DNA from: Eremophila alpestris peregrina
Taxonomy: Eukaryota; Chordata; Aves; Passeriformes; Alaudidae
Direction of reading: 5' to 3'
Assembly (NCBI GenBank): GCA_009792885.1
Contig: WMCF01000008.1
Span: 17,904,952 to 17,968,951 of the forward strand
Length of the DNA stretch: 64,000 bases
Below, one piece after another: positions 10,621 through 25,300 of the stretch; the first letter of the stretch is position 1; the number at the start of each line of letters is the position of its first letter. The notes under the pieces are model-generated. The model ran no database searches, was not told where the DNA came from, and saw nothing but the letters and a program-made list of their open reading frames with translations. The position numbers and the translations under genes were made by a program.

Positions 10621-13342
10621 TTCACTCAGGAATGAGTCATTAATGGCATATCTGCACGCGGTTGTGACATTTGAAATTCTTTGTAAGGATGAAGACTTAA
10701 GGTTTGCTTGATTACACGTGCTCTTTGTCCCCAGGGCTGTGGAATAGCTGGGGACAATGCATTGTAGCCGGGTTAGGTGGCATCTACCAAGATGCTTTCT
10801 CTAAATTAGCACATCAAAAACCTGTGCATCTCGACAGCACTTAAGCTCCTTTTTTTGTTGTTTAGTCCCTTACTGGATATCAAGAACGGAATTGTATTTT
10901 TCTAATGTCTTTTACCTCCTCTAAGCTTCATTTAACTTACCTTTATATTTAAAAAGCAGAATGCTGAACACAAAATTGCCTCCACCTTTTAGAATGCAGA
11001 AACTTTGTTTTGGGAATGGTGGAAGACATATCATAAATAGAAATTTCTGCCCTGTTATGTTATTTAGCATCTGTTAAGATGTTGTTTTCAGACCTTGAAT
11101 CCTATTCTATTCCCAGACTTATTGTTTGGAAAGGAGAAACGTAGGTCATGCCTACAGATAGATGCCATCTCTTTTATATTTTTGGTATAGACGACCACCT
11201 AATTTAAAGTTAACACAGCTTCTGCCAAAAGTGAATAATATTAGTTGAAAAGCAATTAGTGTGTTTTCCAAATGAGCGTTTATGTGGTTTTGGTGTATTA
11301 TTTTGTCTTGAGATGGTTGTTGTTGTTACTACTGATTCTTTCGTTTGTTTTTTTCTTCTTCAAAATGGAAAATATCTCACTATCTCATATTCTGACCAGT
11401 AACTGCAGGGAATACAATACTACAGCTAGAATGAGTAGCTATAATGAGTCATATACAGGTCAGTGTACAATATAGTGACTGTTCTGTGTCTTGGATGATG
11501 GCTAAAACCAGTAGTGCCACATCAGAGCCCCTCTTTTTCATAGCTTCTAATTCTGCCTGTAAAGAAATGTGTATGTATAGTAATTAAAACATCTGCAGTG
11601 AGCTTGGTTATTCTGGCTGTACACAGTCAAATCAGGCCTCTTCAGGACATACATGATATAATGTGTGGGTGCCAATCTGTTGTCTGTGGACCCATTTATA
11701 TGTGCAAGCATTCTGTAGCCCTTGGTGTCAGATTTATTGGGTTCACACAGTGCACAGTTTAATGTTTCTGTGAAATGATGAGTTTGCTGCAAATGAGCTC
11801 TCTGCAGTGATTATATCTGCAATTCTGAACATCCAGAAGTCTTGAATGCCTAAATTACACACCAAAACTTAGCACTGCATGGGTACTGTGAGAGTGCATT
11901 GAATCAGTGAGGAGGCTGCCCGGCTCACTGGTGTCATGATCACTCCAGGTCCCAGCTCCTCCTGTGCTGCTTCCTGGGGTGTTCCTGATGTACCCTAGCT
12001 CTTCACTGCCTGCAGCACCTGCAATATCTTAGCCAGCTTCCTTGACACTGTGACCCTTTCTGAGAAAAAGGAAAGATGTGTTATTTGCTATTCCCAGGAA
12101 TGCCTTTCCTCTTTTGGCCTTCTGTTTACATCTGCTTGCAGACAGCCCCTTTCAACCAGGTCATATTTACTGCTCTTTATAAGCTTGGAGGCATGCAGGT
12201 ATCTCAAGCTTCAGCTCCATAAAGACTATTGTTGTGATTCAGGTGATACTAGTTGTAATATCAGTGATGGCCAGAGAGAATCACTGGGGAGAAGCTGTTC
12301 ATCCAACACACAGACTATTTTTGTCTGCAGCGGAGATGAACTAACAGGATGCTGCACCTGCCAGAGTGACTGTCATGTTGTCATTGTCAGCTGATCCACT
12401 AGATTAGTCACTATCCTTAAGGAACTCTTAGGTTTTGATGATTCCTGAAAAGCTCAGTGGTGTCAACTTTCCCTCCAGTCACTGAGAGCCTGTGAGCCAT
12501 GGTGAGGTACACAACAGCACCTAGTTTTGGATGTGGTCTGTCATGGAGCTATAGGCAGATAAATCCATCCAAGGTGTTTTAGCAGCTATCTGACATGCCA
12601 TTTGACATGTGGTTCATGTTTGCATTTTTCCATCAGAATGGACTTTCAGGTAGATCTAATATGTAATGTAATAACAGTGCTCATGACAGGACCTTTGACA
12701 ACTCTAGCAGTACATGTCAAAGGACCTTGGGACCTCCTGAGACTTACTGACCTTCTAATGAGTTCATACCTCCCTTTTTGACTCTTCCTGATCCTTTAGT
12801 AACATCTGCAGGGGAAGACTTCAGATACACGCCAACTTTGGTGTGGACAGACATAAGCCAGTTAAGATGCATGAAATTTGTCATAGGGCAAAAGGCCTGT
12901 TTGTATGAATAAGTTGAGACTTCCACCTCCATCAGATTGTGCTGGAATGCAGCTTGTTAGACACACTCAGTCAGAATTGTGTGACTTTTACAGCTTTTAA
13001 ATAATGTTCCAGTGCTAGAAATCTGTATGAGGAGATCATATGTTACAAACCCAGTGTTACCCTGAGGTAGCAGAGTCAAAGAGGATAATAATTTTGGCAC
13101 AGTTGTCCTGTAGTATTTTTTCAGAAAGATGCCAAACAGCTACTCCCTATGAGACATAACACTTACTGTGAGCACTGATAGAGGGATAAATATTTGGCTA
13201 GAGATGTCAAGAATAAGGTTAGTGCCTTTTACATATGCCTTTTCCTATCATAATAATAATGTAAGGGTTTTAGTTCCACTTTAAATTTAACCTTTCTTTG
13301 ATTTTGTGCTTAGTATTCCCTTTTGTCTTCATACATGTGTAA
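10621..13342. other. Intergenic DNA, nothing recognised
   Basis: AT-rich sequence. I see no gene, no RNA gene and no clear repeat. Open frames are short and unlike any family I know. Confidence 0.6.
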
Positions 13343-13520
13343 TTTAGATTTATGAGGGTGGAAAGGACCATTATGATCAGGCAGTCTGACCTGAGCAAAG
13401 TCCATAGACTTGTGCCTAAGCTTGTGCCTACATTACAGTTGTCCCCTCTGGCTGACTTCCAACAGGTTACTGAAAAAGATCTCCAGTTGCGATTTTAATA
13501 TTAACCTTCTGTTGCTCATT
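13343..13520 (-). mobile_element. Ancient CR1 LINE fragment, 3' end (minus orientation)
   Basis: Read on the + strand, gaaaggaccattatgatca followed by agtctgacct, and further on aaaagatctccagttgcgat then tttaatatta, resembles the reverse complement of the 3' region of old sauropsid CR1 elements (as I recall: gggaccattatgatcatcta, gtctgacctcctg, then aaaaacatccaatcttgatt). It is degraded and has no open frame. The outer limits are approximate. Confidence 0.6.
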
Positions 13521-15459
13521 CTCTTCTCTCCCCTCCTTGGTTATATACTCTATTACCTGTCTCCTGCTCCTTTTGGCAATTTCTATCATGCTTCATGCAG
13601 ATGAAGCCCCTTTAATCTTTAGTTAATTGCTTTCCTGTTCTTCTAATAAAGCCTGAAGACTTCTTTTCCAGTAAGGAAAAATGATTTTGTGTTAATTAGC
13701 CTCTGTGCATATGGTTAGAGAAAAAATACTAATGTTTTTGTGTGGTGGGACAGTAGGAGTCTGGAATATAATCTGTGCTGTATGTCAAGGATTCATGAAG
13801 CTGTTACATACCATAATTAATTTCAACTTTTATTTTTCATAGCAGGAGCTATGCCTTTATTATAACCTGAGAAATGAGAATTAGTTTTTTAAAATAGTGA
13901 CCTAGCTTTAGAAGAAACTGTTTTTTGATTTCTGATTCAATTATCTGCTTGATACCCAGTGTCCCTGTGTGCTGAAATAATAAAAAAATGAAATACTTTA
14001 AATTATCACTTTCCTCCATGATAGCTACACACAGAGTCTGAAATACTGCCTCTTGATCAAATTTAAAGTTTACTGAGCTTGAGGAGTGTCTTTCCCAGCT
14101 GTGCCCCCATTTTATATTTCAATGACAAGCACATACAGTATCAGGACTCCTAAAGGTGCTCCTAAATTCACTATCTAATCAGCAAAAGTGAGTGGCTTTG
14201 ACAGGTTTTAGAGAAATTGTCTTTGACCTAAGTTTGGGCATTAAAGTCATCCAGGAAGTACAGTCAGACACCTTTCCAGACAGGCAACACAGCAATGAGG
14301 AGTTGGGACAGAATTCTACCAAGTGAAAATAGATGTTTAATTGGAGAACAAGACGACTTTGTGTAATGCACAGGAGTGGTGATTGGACTTGATATTCTTT
14401 ATATGTTAGGCAAGTAAAAGGCTTGTGTTTTCCTTAAAATAATTGTTCGGAGTCTCAGAAAAAAGCCTAAGTTTTGATGTAATCTTTTTCCATAAGTGGG
14501 AGCCAGTAGCTATTTCACAGGCAGGCTGGGTTTTGAAGTGTGCAAAAGTTGCTTATAAATGCTAGATCCTTATTTTGTCACTTAATTTACATAACCACCA
14601 TATGGCATCAGTCCATCTACCACATACTGGCTGTAACTAATTTTAACATTATTATTCATCTTTTTTCCAGCAACAGAAGGAAAGAACTTCTGCCATTTGG
14701 AATTGTATACATTACCTAACATGTAGTAAAATGGTGTGTTCTTCCTTAGATAAAATGCAGTCTCATCATTGCAGAGCTGAAAACTGGAAAACAGAGCACA
14801 CAGAAGTGTAAAATAGGACTAATTGCTGAATTGTTTCTGAGTCTTTAGAGACAGTTTGTTTTGATTAAGGTTTAAGGTTTCTCTGCGTACCCATTGGTAA
14901 TGTGATGGAGATGATCTGTTGAGTAAAGTGGTGCAACTTGGGAGTAGTTGTCTGAATAGGTGATTGATAATGGAGAGAAATGACTGAAAGCAGGAGAGAT
15001 GTTGAGCTGAATATTCACTCTGCCTCTTGGAAAGAGCAGAAGAGAGCTGGCCAAGGTCTAGATTAGCTGATTGATCTATAAGATGTAGTTTCTTAGCCAA
15101 ATCATTAAGCCTTGAAAGGTAGCTATTAATCATCCATAAAGGCTTTTGTGTCCTCTCTGGAGCTTTGCTCAGGGAAAGCAGAGACAGCCTGGGCACATGC
15201 ACAGGGTACCAGAGAGGGGAGGCAGCTGCTCCAGACCAGGTACAGCCCATGTGCTGATCTGGGGAAGGCCAGAAACAAGAACACTGCAAGGCATAGTTAT
15301 TCAGTCTGTGTTTGAACAGGGGCCAGCTGGTCATGATGAAGATATTGATTTAAGGATGCAGGATGTTAACCCTTTTTCTGACAATATTTAGGCAAGCTGA
15401 GAGTGATGGGGGTGCAAGGAAGATGTGGAGTCTGTCTTTGTGGCAAGGTCAGTTGACTT
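13521..15459. other. Intergenic DNA between two CR1 fragments
   Basis: No supported gene. The longest open frame (minus strand, 14819-15334) shows no convincing domain and is discussed under rejected items. Parts could be further unrecognised CR1 sequence. Confidence 0.5.
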
Positions 15460-16345
15460 TTTCGAGGAAGGTTTGTCTGGCCTCCTCTTCAGGCAGTTCA
15501 TTCTTCTATATTTCATTATTCTTGCCAATACAAAATTCTCTTGGCTTGAGGTGGAAACCTTGCTGTTAAAATCTAAGCCTGTTACTTTTTTCCTTCTCCT
15601 GGATGAATGTAGGAAACTGTTCAATCTCTCCCTGCAGCAGTGTTTTGTGTGCTTGAGGGCTATTAGTGTGTCATGTTTTAGTCCCAAGTTGTTTGGACTC
15701 AAACACTCACTGCTCTGTGCTTCCTCCAGGGTCGTGTTTCCTGGAACTGTTCTTGCAACTCTCCCATGCATTCCTTCCAGTTGGCCCACTTGAATTTTTA
15801 CTTATTTATTTTTGTACTGTGAGAACAAGGCAGTATCACAGCTGTGCCTTGCAGGGCAGAGGGCTTTTACAGATTTTGCATTCTGTATTCTGGCTCATGC
15901 ATAATTCTGTTGGTACCTTAATAAACCTGTTATAGCTTGATGTTGACCTCTGTTTGGCTTCTCTTTTGTATCATTCAAGGTCCTTTTCTACACAACTGAT
16001 TTCTAATTGGCTGTCTCCTGTTTTGTTAGTGGTTCATTTGCTCTGACAATATCTTGAACTTGTCCCTTTTGGGATACATTCTGTTTTCTTTTTCCCAGAC
16101 ATTTATTTCCTTCTTTTGTCCACAGTATTTTTTCCTTTGCAATGGGTTAATTTCCTTCTAGGTTCTTGCCATCTGTAAATTTAATATGCACTCTCTGAAT
16201 CATGGAGTAAATACTGGAGTGTATTGCAGCCAGGACAGACCCCTGGTGAACCCCATGTGACACATCCTTCTGTTCTGATGCTTACTCATATATGGCAATG
16301 CTCTGGGAAAAAATGCAAACCTAGATTCCAAATTTGAGGATTTTT
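15460..16345 (-). mobile_element. Ancient CR1 LINE fragment with reverse-transcriptase remnant (minus orientation)
   Basis: On the minus strand, positions about 16265 down to 16166 translate to a run containing GVHQGSVLA and, further on, IKFTDGK. These line up with the reverse-transcriptase motifs SGVPQGSVLGP and (F/Y)ADD of CR1-type LINEs. The catalytic ADD is changed to TDG, so the copy is dead. On the + strand the same stretch reads caggacagacccctggtgaa, typical of reversed CR1. The part down to about 15460 fits the expected distance (roughly 0.8-0.9 kb) to a CR1 3' end. Stops and indels are present. The 3' boundary is uncertain. Confidence 0.65.
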
Positions 16346-19300
16346 TGGACACGACTGTATTTTTTACATTCTCCTGGCTTTACGTATTACATTAATGACT
16401 TTCTCTCTACTTAATTTTGGGAAATAAAAGAATGCAGAAGTTGAAAACTGTAATTTGCCTATTGTGCAGGTCTGTGTGCAAAGGAAATATTGGCTAGTAG
16501 ACTGTCATGCTGTACTCCCCCCCAACTATAGTGTTCTTTTTGAGGTACAATTTGTCTCAGCTGGCAACAGGCCCTGCAAACTTAAATGAAGACTGGCTTT
16601 GTGATTAAAGAAAAAGGCAGTTGTGACTCTTTTTTTGGTATAAACTAATTCTTTTAAAGTTATAATCGGAGTTGTACCAACAACAACTGTGTTTACCTAT
16701 CAACATTGGCCCATTCTAACTTGTTTTTCATGGGGAGATGAGAGGCAAGAGAAACTGTTTTTTAGGAAGCACTTCTCATTTCTCGGTGCTGAGGATTAAG
16801 GAGGAGTTGAGCATTGATGCCTTTATTTTAAATTTTAGTACAATTTTTCAAGAAAGACTACTTCTTTTGATGTGTGATGTGTATTTTTTACCATTTCCAG
16901 TTGCAGTGGAACATTTTTCTCCATCTTTTGTCACTTGTCTTGGGTGTTCTCATGTCATCTCATGAGAGCAATAGCTGTCTCATTGCTCTGGGACTCAATT
17001 CACAAGAACTTGATTGACTCAGTTTAGGATGATGGAGTTTCCTGGATGGTGGAAAGGAAAGACCATCTTGTGTAGTTCTGTTTTTCTAGTTTTTCTTTTT
17101 CTACCAGCAATGTCATGATTCCCAGCTTTCCTTTATCCTTCATTTCACTTTTGACTGCTCTTTGCTTTTCCTCTTCATTCTCTTTTGTTTGTTCTCTTTT
17201 GCACCTGTCTTCCCTGCAGGAGGACATTTGGTGTGTGGGGAGGTGAGGAGGCCTGTTACCAGTCAAAATATCTTGTATTTTTCCACTCCTTTCCTTCTTT
17301 CACACTTCCTGCTCCACTTCTGACAGCAGTGAAGCTTCCCAGTGTGAAAGTCTCCCTCCTTGCTCTCATGGTGGGGACAGCACTAAGGGCAGTCTTCTTT
17401 TCATCCCTGATGGGACTCTGCATCAGGCAGTCTTTTTTTATATTATGTTGTATTCTAACTAAAGTTAGATTAAAGTTTATGATTTTTTTTATTTGAATAA
17501 AAACTAGAAAATTGATTTTCTAAATTGAGTCAACTTAGAACTCTTAAGAAAGGCAAACAGGAAGTTTAAAAATCCCAACAATTTTTGTTCTTTCAGGTGA
17601 GTCCTTGCTTTAGCTGATTCTGTAATTTCCTGAGTTATAGCAAACTCTATCCAGGCTCCCCAAGCCTGGGAAGTTCTTTTTATTCCCTGAGTTGGCAGGC
17701 TCCTTGGTGCTCTTTGGCATGTTCTCTTTCCATGCAATGATTTCATTGCTTCATCTGTTGCCTTAAGCATCCTGTAATCACAATAAGCAACTCTCCAAAG
17801 ATGTTCTTCCCTCTTAAATTCTGGCTGATACTGTGTTTTCAAAAGAAAGTAACAAGAACTTAGAAGCAGTAAATAGAAAAGGATCTGTCCCACAGCATTT
17901 GAGCAAGAGGGATTGTCTTGAGCATTGGTTGAGTGCATGGGGAAAGAGTAGATGAGCAGGACATGCATGGTTACAATTATTTTGTTAGAAGGAAACGCCT
18001 GATAAAATGAGATAAATGTAAAGCAGGAGTATCATTACTCATCTGGGATTTTGGTAGAGGAGCTTCACAGTTAAATCAGAGGATAGTTTTATTTAAGTAT
18101 CCCTAGTGACTCTAATGTCATTATTTATTTATGCCAATGCCCACACTTAGCTGACCACTTTCCATACATTCAGAAAAAGACAGTCCCTGGCCTGAGAAAT
18201 TGCAGTCTAAAGCTGGAGAGAGGTGAATATATACAGATTACCTATATTTGTTGAATTCCTGATAAATCAGGAAGATGATTGCTTGTCTGATACTAATGGA
18301 AAAAAATTTGCTTGTGATTGATCTATATGATTTCAGAAGAGGGGTTTTTACCTACATTAAGAAAGATTTTTTATATTGTAATGCAGTTTCATAATTTGAT
18401 CTGTATTTCCAATAAGTCTGCTTTCCTGAAACATGAGTTATGCAAAGATTAGCAATGTGCAATAATGTATATCTTAATCTGAAGCTGTAAGGTAAAAGCA
18501 TTATTGCTATGGATTCAAGAGGATCAATATATCAGGCAGGTGTGATATTTTTAAAAAGCTAAGGTTGCACTTACATTTGCAGAAAGATCTGCTGGGCAGA
18601 GAGGAAAAGTAAGGTGCTGGTGATCTGTATGGGAAAGAGTCTTTCTTGTGATGTCAGGTGTTCAGTGTTTTGAGAGCAGTGTGTGTTTTGATTCTCTTTC
18701 CCTTTCAGTTCTCTGTACTTCAGGATTTAGCTTGTCCTCTGCTCCCCCAGAGGCATTACTGAGTTGTGAACTGACATAATTTCACCCATTGGGTCCTGTT
18801 CAGACAAGTTTCCCTCTAACCTGATTTATTACCGTTAATAAAATCTGCTAATCTTTTTTTCCTTTTTAGCACTTGCATAGAAGGGTTAGCTGCTTTGTCC
18901 ATAGTATGGCTGTGCTTGTTTCACAATATCTCCTTCTGTGCGCACCATCTCTTGTCTTCAGTGAGTGCTTCACACTGCAGACCACGGCCCTTTTCTCCCC
19001 TCTCAGACCCTTTGGTGAGTGATGCTCATTCTTGCAAACATGTATTGGGTACAGAAGGCAGCTGCCTGGCCACAGCAGTGACTTGAGTGCTGCTTTTTTC
19101 TTTTCCCATGCTCATAGGCTCAAACCCAGGGGCTGTGAGAACCTCCCACACAGTTTGAGCTGCAGGACATCCCTGCAGAAATTCAGTATTGAGTCCTATG
19201 TTTGTAACTGAGCTGCAGGCATGCCTTCTAGGGAAGTATGTCATCTGAGAGGCTGCAAAAATTACTGATTTACAGGAATCCCAGTTTAGTTGTTGCAGTG

Positions 19301-22300
19301 GGTAATAAATGTTCCCTTAGTTTTAATTAGAATTCCTTTGGCTAATGATTTTCATGCTAGGTTTTGTTGTCCTTCTGTTGATTTAATAAGCTAAGAAAAC
19401 ATACAAGCCCTTGTTTTCAAACTGTATTTTTAAGAAATGCAGCTCTGGAACCTTCTTGTGGTTTGTTTATAGTATTTCTTGGCTTTCTGTATTCTTAAAT
19501 ACTGACATTGGACTCAGGTTCCAATATCTGAATTACAGTCTCAGCTGACAAGATATGGATTTTCTCACTCTATAGAAATTCTCTTTCCCAAAACAGAATG
19601 GAAAGAGAAGACATTGACAATTTCTATAGCTATAGGCTCAAAAGCAATCTTACAGCAAACTTGAGACATTTCATTACAGTTTGACTTTTAATGGGTTTTA
19701 TTTTTTTAATTTTTAAAATGTGATGTCACCAAAGATGCAAAAAGCATATTAAATTTAAAACCAAATCATGTATATTTAAAAACACAAGAGAAGTGCAATG
19801 AAGATCAAAAGATCTTCATCTTCTTTTCTAAAATTCTTTTCTTATTTAAACTTTACCTCTATCTGAGAATGTTGAATCTTCTTAGGAAGAATATCAGGAA
19901 AAAAATCCCAGTTAGCTCATATCATTATGAATCTGTAACAAATTACTTCTTATTTACACGTCTGAAGATCATACTCATAATCATACAGTCATACTATGAG
20001 CTTTTTTTCATTGACTATTTCCCTTAAACCAGCGTTCTTCTCTAAGTAATTGAATTACAGGATACTGCTCTTCCAAATCTGGATGTTTGACCTATATTCT
20101 TTCTTTGAAGGAAACTAGCACTTGAAGAAGCAAAGCTGCTATGTGGAACTGACCCATTCTTACCACTTCTGGCATGCTCCCAGGGTTTGTACACTAGTTG
20201 CAGCAATTCTTTTGTATTCAGTTCAATAACAGAGGTATTATAGTTGAGCCAAGAATAGAAACTGTGCAACACCATTTGAAATACTTCTGTTTAGAAATTT
20301 ATAAACCCAAATTTCGGTTGAAATCCACTTTATATTCAAGAATCTGCAAGTGGGTGATAAACTAGATACTTAAATGGAGTTTTTTCATCTTATTTTTGTC
20401 AGAACTCTATACCTGTTTTTAAACAGAAGGTCCTTCACCATGATGTAAAATAGTTTGTCAAAGCATGTTATGTCAGTATAATTTACTTTATCACCTGGAC
20501 TTCTAATCTCTTGCAGTAATGGTATTTGTGTGACAAAGCCTGTTTTATATAATTCTTACTGAATGACCTTAATTATGCTACCAAACTCATGGCAAATGGC
20601 ATCCCTATCAGCCTTCCATCATTTTGTGAGCAATCAATACCAGTCTATCCCTTTAGGTCATCCCTTTTAACCTTCTTAATATCTAATTAGCTTTTTGCCA
20701 TTTTTTTCTTGTTTCCACATTACACCAATATTTCTTAAAAATCAATGTTAATCTTCTCCCCAACTTTGATTTTTGGAAAAAATCAAGGACAAGGCTCTTC
20801 TAGCTCCTTGAAATGCTGAAGCTGTCTGAATAATTCACACATCCTGTTCTCAGATGCTTGGAGGCTGTTTGAGCTGGACACAGACAATGAGGAAAGATGT
20901 TTCAGGTGAAACTTTATACTTGTTTGGCTGTAAGTTGGAGAAACTGGTTAGACTGTAACCTCTGCAAAGTGTTAGCATGGTCTTGGTGAGACCTTACACA
21001 TTTGCGTCTCATGTTTGATGGCATGTGATCAGCTGGACAGAAGGGTAAAGCAGCAAGAAAGGCAGCATGTGGTAAGTCCCTGAGCATGGCCCCAGGCTGG
21101 GAAACAAGAAGTGTCCTGTGTCCCAGCTCACTCTGCTGTGCCTCTTCTGTGGGACTTTGTGTACCTTTCAGGTAACAAACTTGCTGCTTCCTTTTCTGAA
21201 AAGCAAAGGATGGTATCTGTGCTTGTTTGTTATATATCAAATAGCCAAAAATTTTATAAACAATTTTGCAAACAGTTTTACAATTTAAAAATTTTAAAAT
21301 TGTACGTCTACCTCTTCAGTCTGGTCAGGCTTCTGAGCTACAGCCCACTACCTCAGCTATGGTAGGAAAATAGGGAAAACATGCAGTCACTAAATGTGTG
21401 TCTGTGCTTGGAGAACCTGGCTGAGGATTCTTTTGCAAGAAAGGCATGAAGACAGTAGGAGAGAGGAATTAGGAATTTGCTTTACTTTGATTTTTAATAA
21501 ACTTTTTGGTGCTTTGCAGCCTTGAATTTGGTTTGACCCACTGCAGCAAGAACCTTTGCTGTGGTAAGTTAAGGTATGCTCACTGTCACCTGCAATTTGT
21601 GATTGTTAAGAAGATGACACTAAAAAGACTAGTAGTTGATAGGCCCTATTAGACTCAAGTATCAAAATGGATATGTTAATATGCAAAAGCAAAACATGTA
21701 CAGCATGAAGTCAGCACATGGCAGAAATGTACAGTGATTTTTCAGTTTCCTTACTGTTTTTATGAGCCATACATATACAGGCTTCTTAATCTCCTCTGGC
21801 CTGAGGAACTGGACTTGTGACTTGTTAAAATGACAAACAAGAAAGTCTGTTAAGTGAAACAAATCCGTTTTAGTCACAATTAGCTGAACTGATCATAGCA
21901 TTATTTATTGCACATGACAGAAAGTATGATCGACCAGATTGTAGGCTGTGCTTTGGACTTCAGAATGTGCATAAAATGTTGGCTTTACAGTGCCCAGGAT
22001 TTAAATGTTCAGATCTTCAAATGTCCAGTATTCCTGAAGCACATGGGATTAAATTATTTTAGTGAACTGATCCCCTTGAAGACCACAGAAAAAAAAAGCC
22101 TTAGGCTAGTTGGCCAAGTTCCTATTGATTTCCAGCTGGCAAGTTGATATCATCTCCTTCCTGCTTGCATAATGCAGTTGCTAAAAAATAATGTCTTGCT
22201 TTCTGTTTTGTGATTGAATTTGATTTCTGTCGGAGTCTCTTGTAGCAAATGTGTGCAATATCAGCCTTTGTGACATAAAACAAAATAAATCCAATTTCAT

Positions 22301-25300
22301 ATGTATAAAATAGGATGTAATTTCATCTTTGACTTCACTACATCACTAATATATATCTTTGAAAGAAATGTGATATCCTTTTGATACTGTGAGGGCAACA
22401 GTATGCAAAACTATCATTGTCACACACTATTTCAGCTTGTTTTATTATACTCTAGTCCTTCACAGCCTGTTTTATATCAACTCTGGAACTGTGTGTGTCA
22501 TCTGGCTTTGGAATATAAGTGCTGTGACTACACTTACCATGGGGTTTGCCAAGCTAAACAGAAATTGGCAAAAGTCTTCTCCATCCTGTGTCCAAAACAA
22601 ACAGCCTGCTGTGGTAAGCACTTAGTCATGTCATTGTTTAGATGTTTGTTTTACTTACAAATCTCATTGGGTGGGCTTTCACTCTAAGACTAGTGGATTT
22701 TCTCAGAAAGACCCATGAACAGATTTCTCTGTCTGTACAGCTGTAAAGTAGTGTATGTTCTGACTCACCTTAAAAAGAGAGTGAAATTGGAGGCAGCCAC
22801 ATCTAACTTTATTCTATTGCCACTTCCCACAGGCTTCACAATGTGTAGCTGCAAAACTAGGTCTGTGCCTTGGCATGGAATGTTTTCTATAACACTTTAT
22901 TAATGTAGTAGAATGTATAGTTGAACTTATGAACTGGTTGTCACCTCTAACTAATTGGTAGTTACTGCTGCTGACAGTGTCTTCTCAGTGTGCCAAAATC
23001 CAAAACCAAGGTAAAAGTTCGCTCTTCCTAATGTGGGATTTGGTTGTTATATAGGCTTATTTCAGTTGCTAAAACCTGGTCACCTCTTTCCATTGGAGAT
23101 GCTATGGTGTATCTGCTGGCCCCTTGCTGCCACTCCAGAGAAGTGAATGTCTCCCATGTGGCCGGTGGTGATCTCCTACCTGCACCTCCCTTGGACAGGA
23201 CAAACTTTCCTAGACAACTTTTACAGTTGAATAACTGCACTGAGCTCTTGGTGCCTTTTATCCAAACATCCTGCCCAATGGCTGCTTAACCTTGAAGGTT
23301 TCTAAACGTCTTCAGAGATCTTCCACTCAGTCTGCAATGCTGCCTCCCTACCAAAGCTTCAGTGGATCCCAGAAGTAGGCAGAAGAGCATGCAAAATCCC
23401 TTGAAAGAGCCTACCTGGCTCACTGCCAAAACTGTGTCCTTCCCTAGTGGTAATTATGTGTAAAGTGTTTCTAATGGGCCTCTTATGCCTGTAGCACTCA
23501 CCCAGGAGGCAGAGACATGCAGGGGATGCTCTCTTCCGACTGAGGGACTACAGGTTCACAGCCCCTCTGCTGTAGCAAAGCACTGATGCCATGGGGCAGC
23601 ATGAAGTCTCCTGGTGAGACAAGGAGAGTGTGGCCCAGCAGCTTCACAAGGATTTAGCTGTAAACAGGCAGGATGCAGTGGAATGGGGAAAGAAGGGTTC
23701 TCACTGCTGTTCAGGAGTCTTCTTCCCACTGAGTGACCTATCTCAAGTTATGGAAGGAACTCAGGTATCTGAGTCTGAATTTCATTCTGGAAGTCAGCCT
23801 AAAAGTTAGGTGTTGGCACCTTTAAATCTTTCATTGGATCTAACCCAAAAAGGTAGAAAAAAATATCTGAACCGTTCTTCTATACTGCTAATGATTTCAT
23901 ACGTACCTTTGCAATTGTTCACCCTGTAATGCTGATGGTAAATGTCAGTGCTGACAGCTCTTGTGATTTGGGCCATAACTCTTGTGAAATATGTGACCAT
24001 TTGTAAGGACCTGGAAGGTGGATGAAAACCAGGATGCACTAAGTTTCCATTAAAAAAATAAAATAAAAATAATTTTTTCTTTTTCTTCTTAGTTGGTATA
24101 AAAACCTTGAGAATTTGTCTTCAGTGGAAAGCTGAGGCCCAGAAGATAAATATGACTCCAAGTGTAATAAATGACCAACATTCCTAATTTCAGCTAATAC
24201 AACTCTGAGCCCTGACATGACTTTTTGATTGAATTGTAGCTGCAGAACTGAACCTGGCAGAGTTATAGAACAGTCTGCTGAACATTAGAAGCGGTAAATG
24301 GATGGTGTGGGTATCAGACTGATCAGGCTGGAAAACAAGAAATCTCTCAGGTCATTCCAGAATAGATCAATTATTCATTCACCTGGCATTACAGATCACT
24401 TAATCACATATAAACCACTGTCTAGAAAACTTTTAAATGAGGCTTTATTGCAATCCTAAAAGGCCTGTTAATTTACTCAACTCTAAGAGACTATTTGAGG
24501 GTGATTTTTGCAAGGAATTGACGTCCACAGAAAAGTTTTCTACTTTCCCCCACACTATTTTACATCATTTTCATTTCATGCTTTTTTCCTACTGAAGAAT
24601 TACTGTGTTTCATGGCACATGCAGGCACTGTGATATCAAATACAGTGCATCAGGATGTAGTAGTCTTGTTAGTACCAAGTATGTCCTCTATAGCTGCTGA
24701 TGACTGCATAATTTTGAAATTTGAAAAAATTGTTAAACCCCTCTAGTCTTTATGCAAGCATGTAGTACCAGCCAATTAAAACATGTTCTTTTAGCAAAGC
24801 TATTTCTCAAAGTAAGGTTCTTAATGGATGCAAATGTAACAACCTGGGGCTTATTTTAAGTTTTTAATAAGTTACATGTGTTCTAAATACTCACTGAAGG
24901 TAGTGCTATTTTGAAGGGGTGATTGTTAAGAAAAAAATCTTTAAGCAAACATCAAATGAATGAGGGGAAAAAAATCTGAATGTCTCTATTAGCTGTTCAT
25001 TTAATCACAAAACTAAAATTGGCTCCACTGAGAATGAGCTTTAAAAATTACCTACATTAACCAAATTAACTTTCCTAGAGATTTTAAATTTAATTGTAAA
25101 GGCATATTATTAACTGACAAATACCAGATTAAATTACTTTTTTTTTTTTAATCAAATGTGTATATGTTTTAGTCTTAACTTCCTTTAAGTCAGTTAAACT
25201 CTTTTCATGGCTAATGTGACAACTTCATATATTTCAGCTCAGAAGCAGAAGTGTTTCAGAATCCCAACAAGGTGTGCTTGAGTCAACCATTTCTCCTCAA

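Noticed and set aside
14819..15334. 171-codon minus-strand open frame, with a segment (SFLSIINHLFRQLLPSCTTL) faintly like a retroelement polymerase
   Set aside because: The likeness is limited to a short hydrophobic pattern with no flanking motifs. It was judged chance or too decayed to name. A translated search against repeat libraries would decide.
17504..17968. 154-codon minus-strand open frame
   Set aside because: No recognisable domain and no promoter or splice context. The hydrophobic stretch comes from AT-rich codons.
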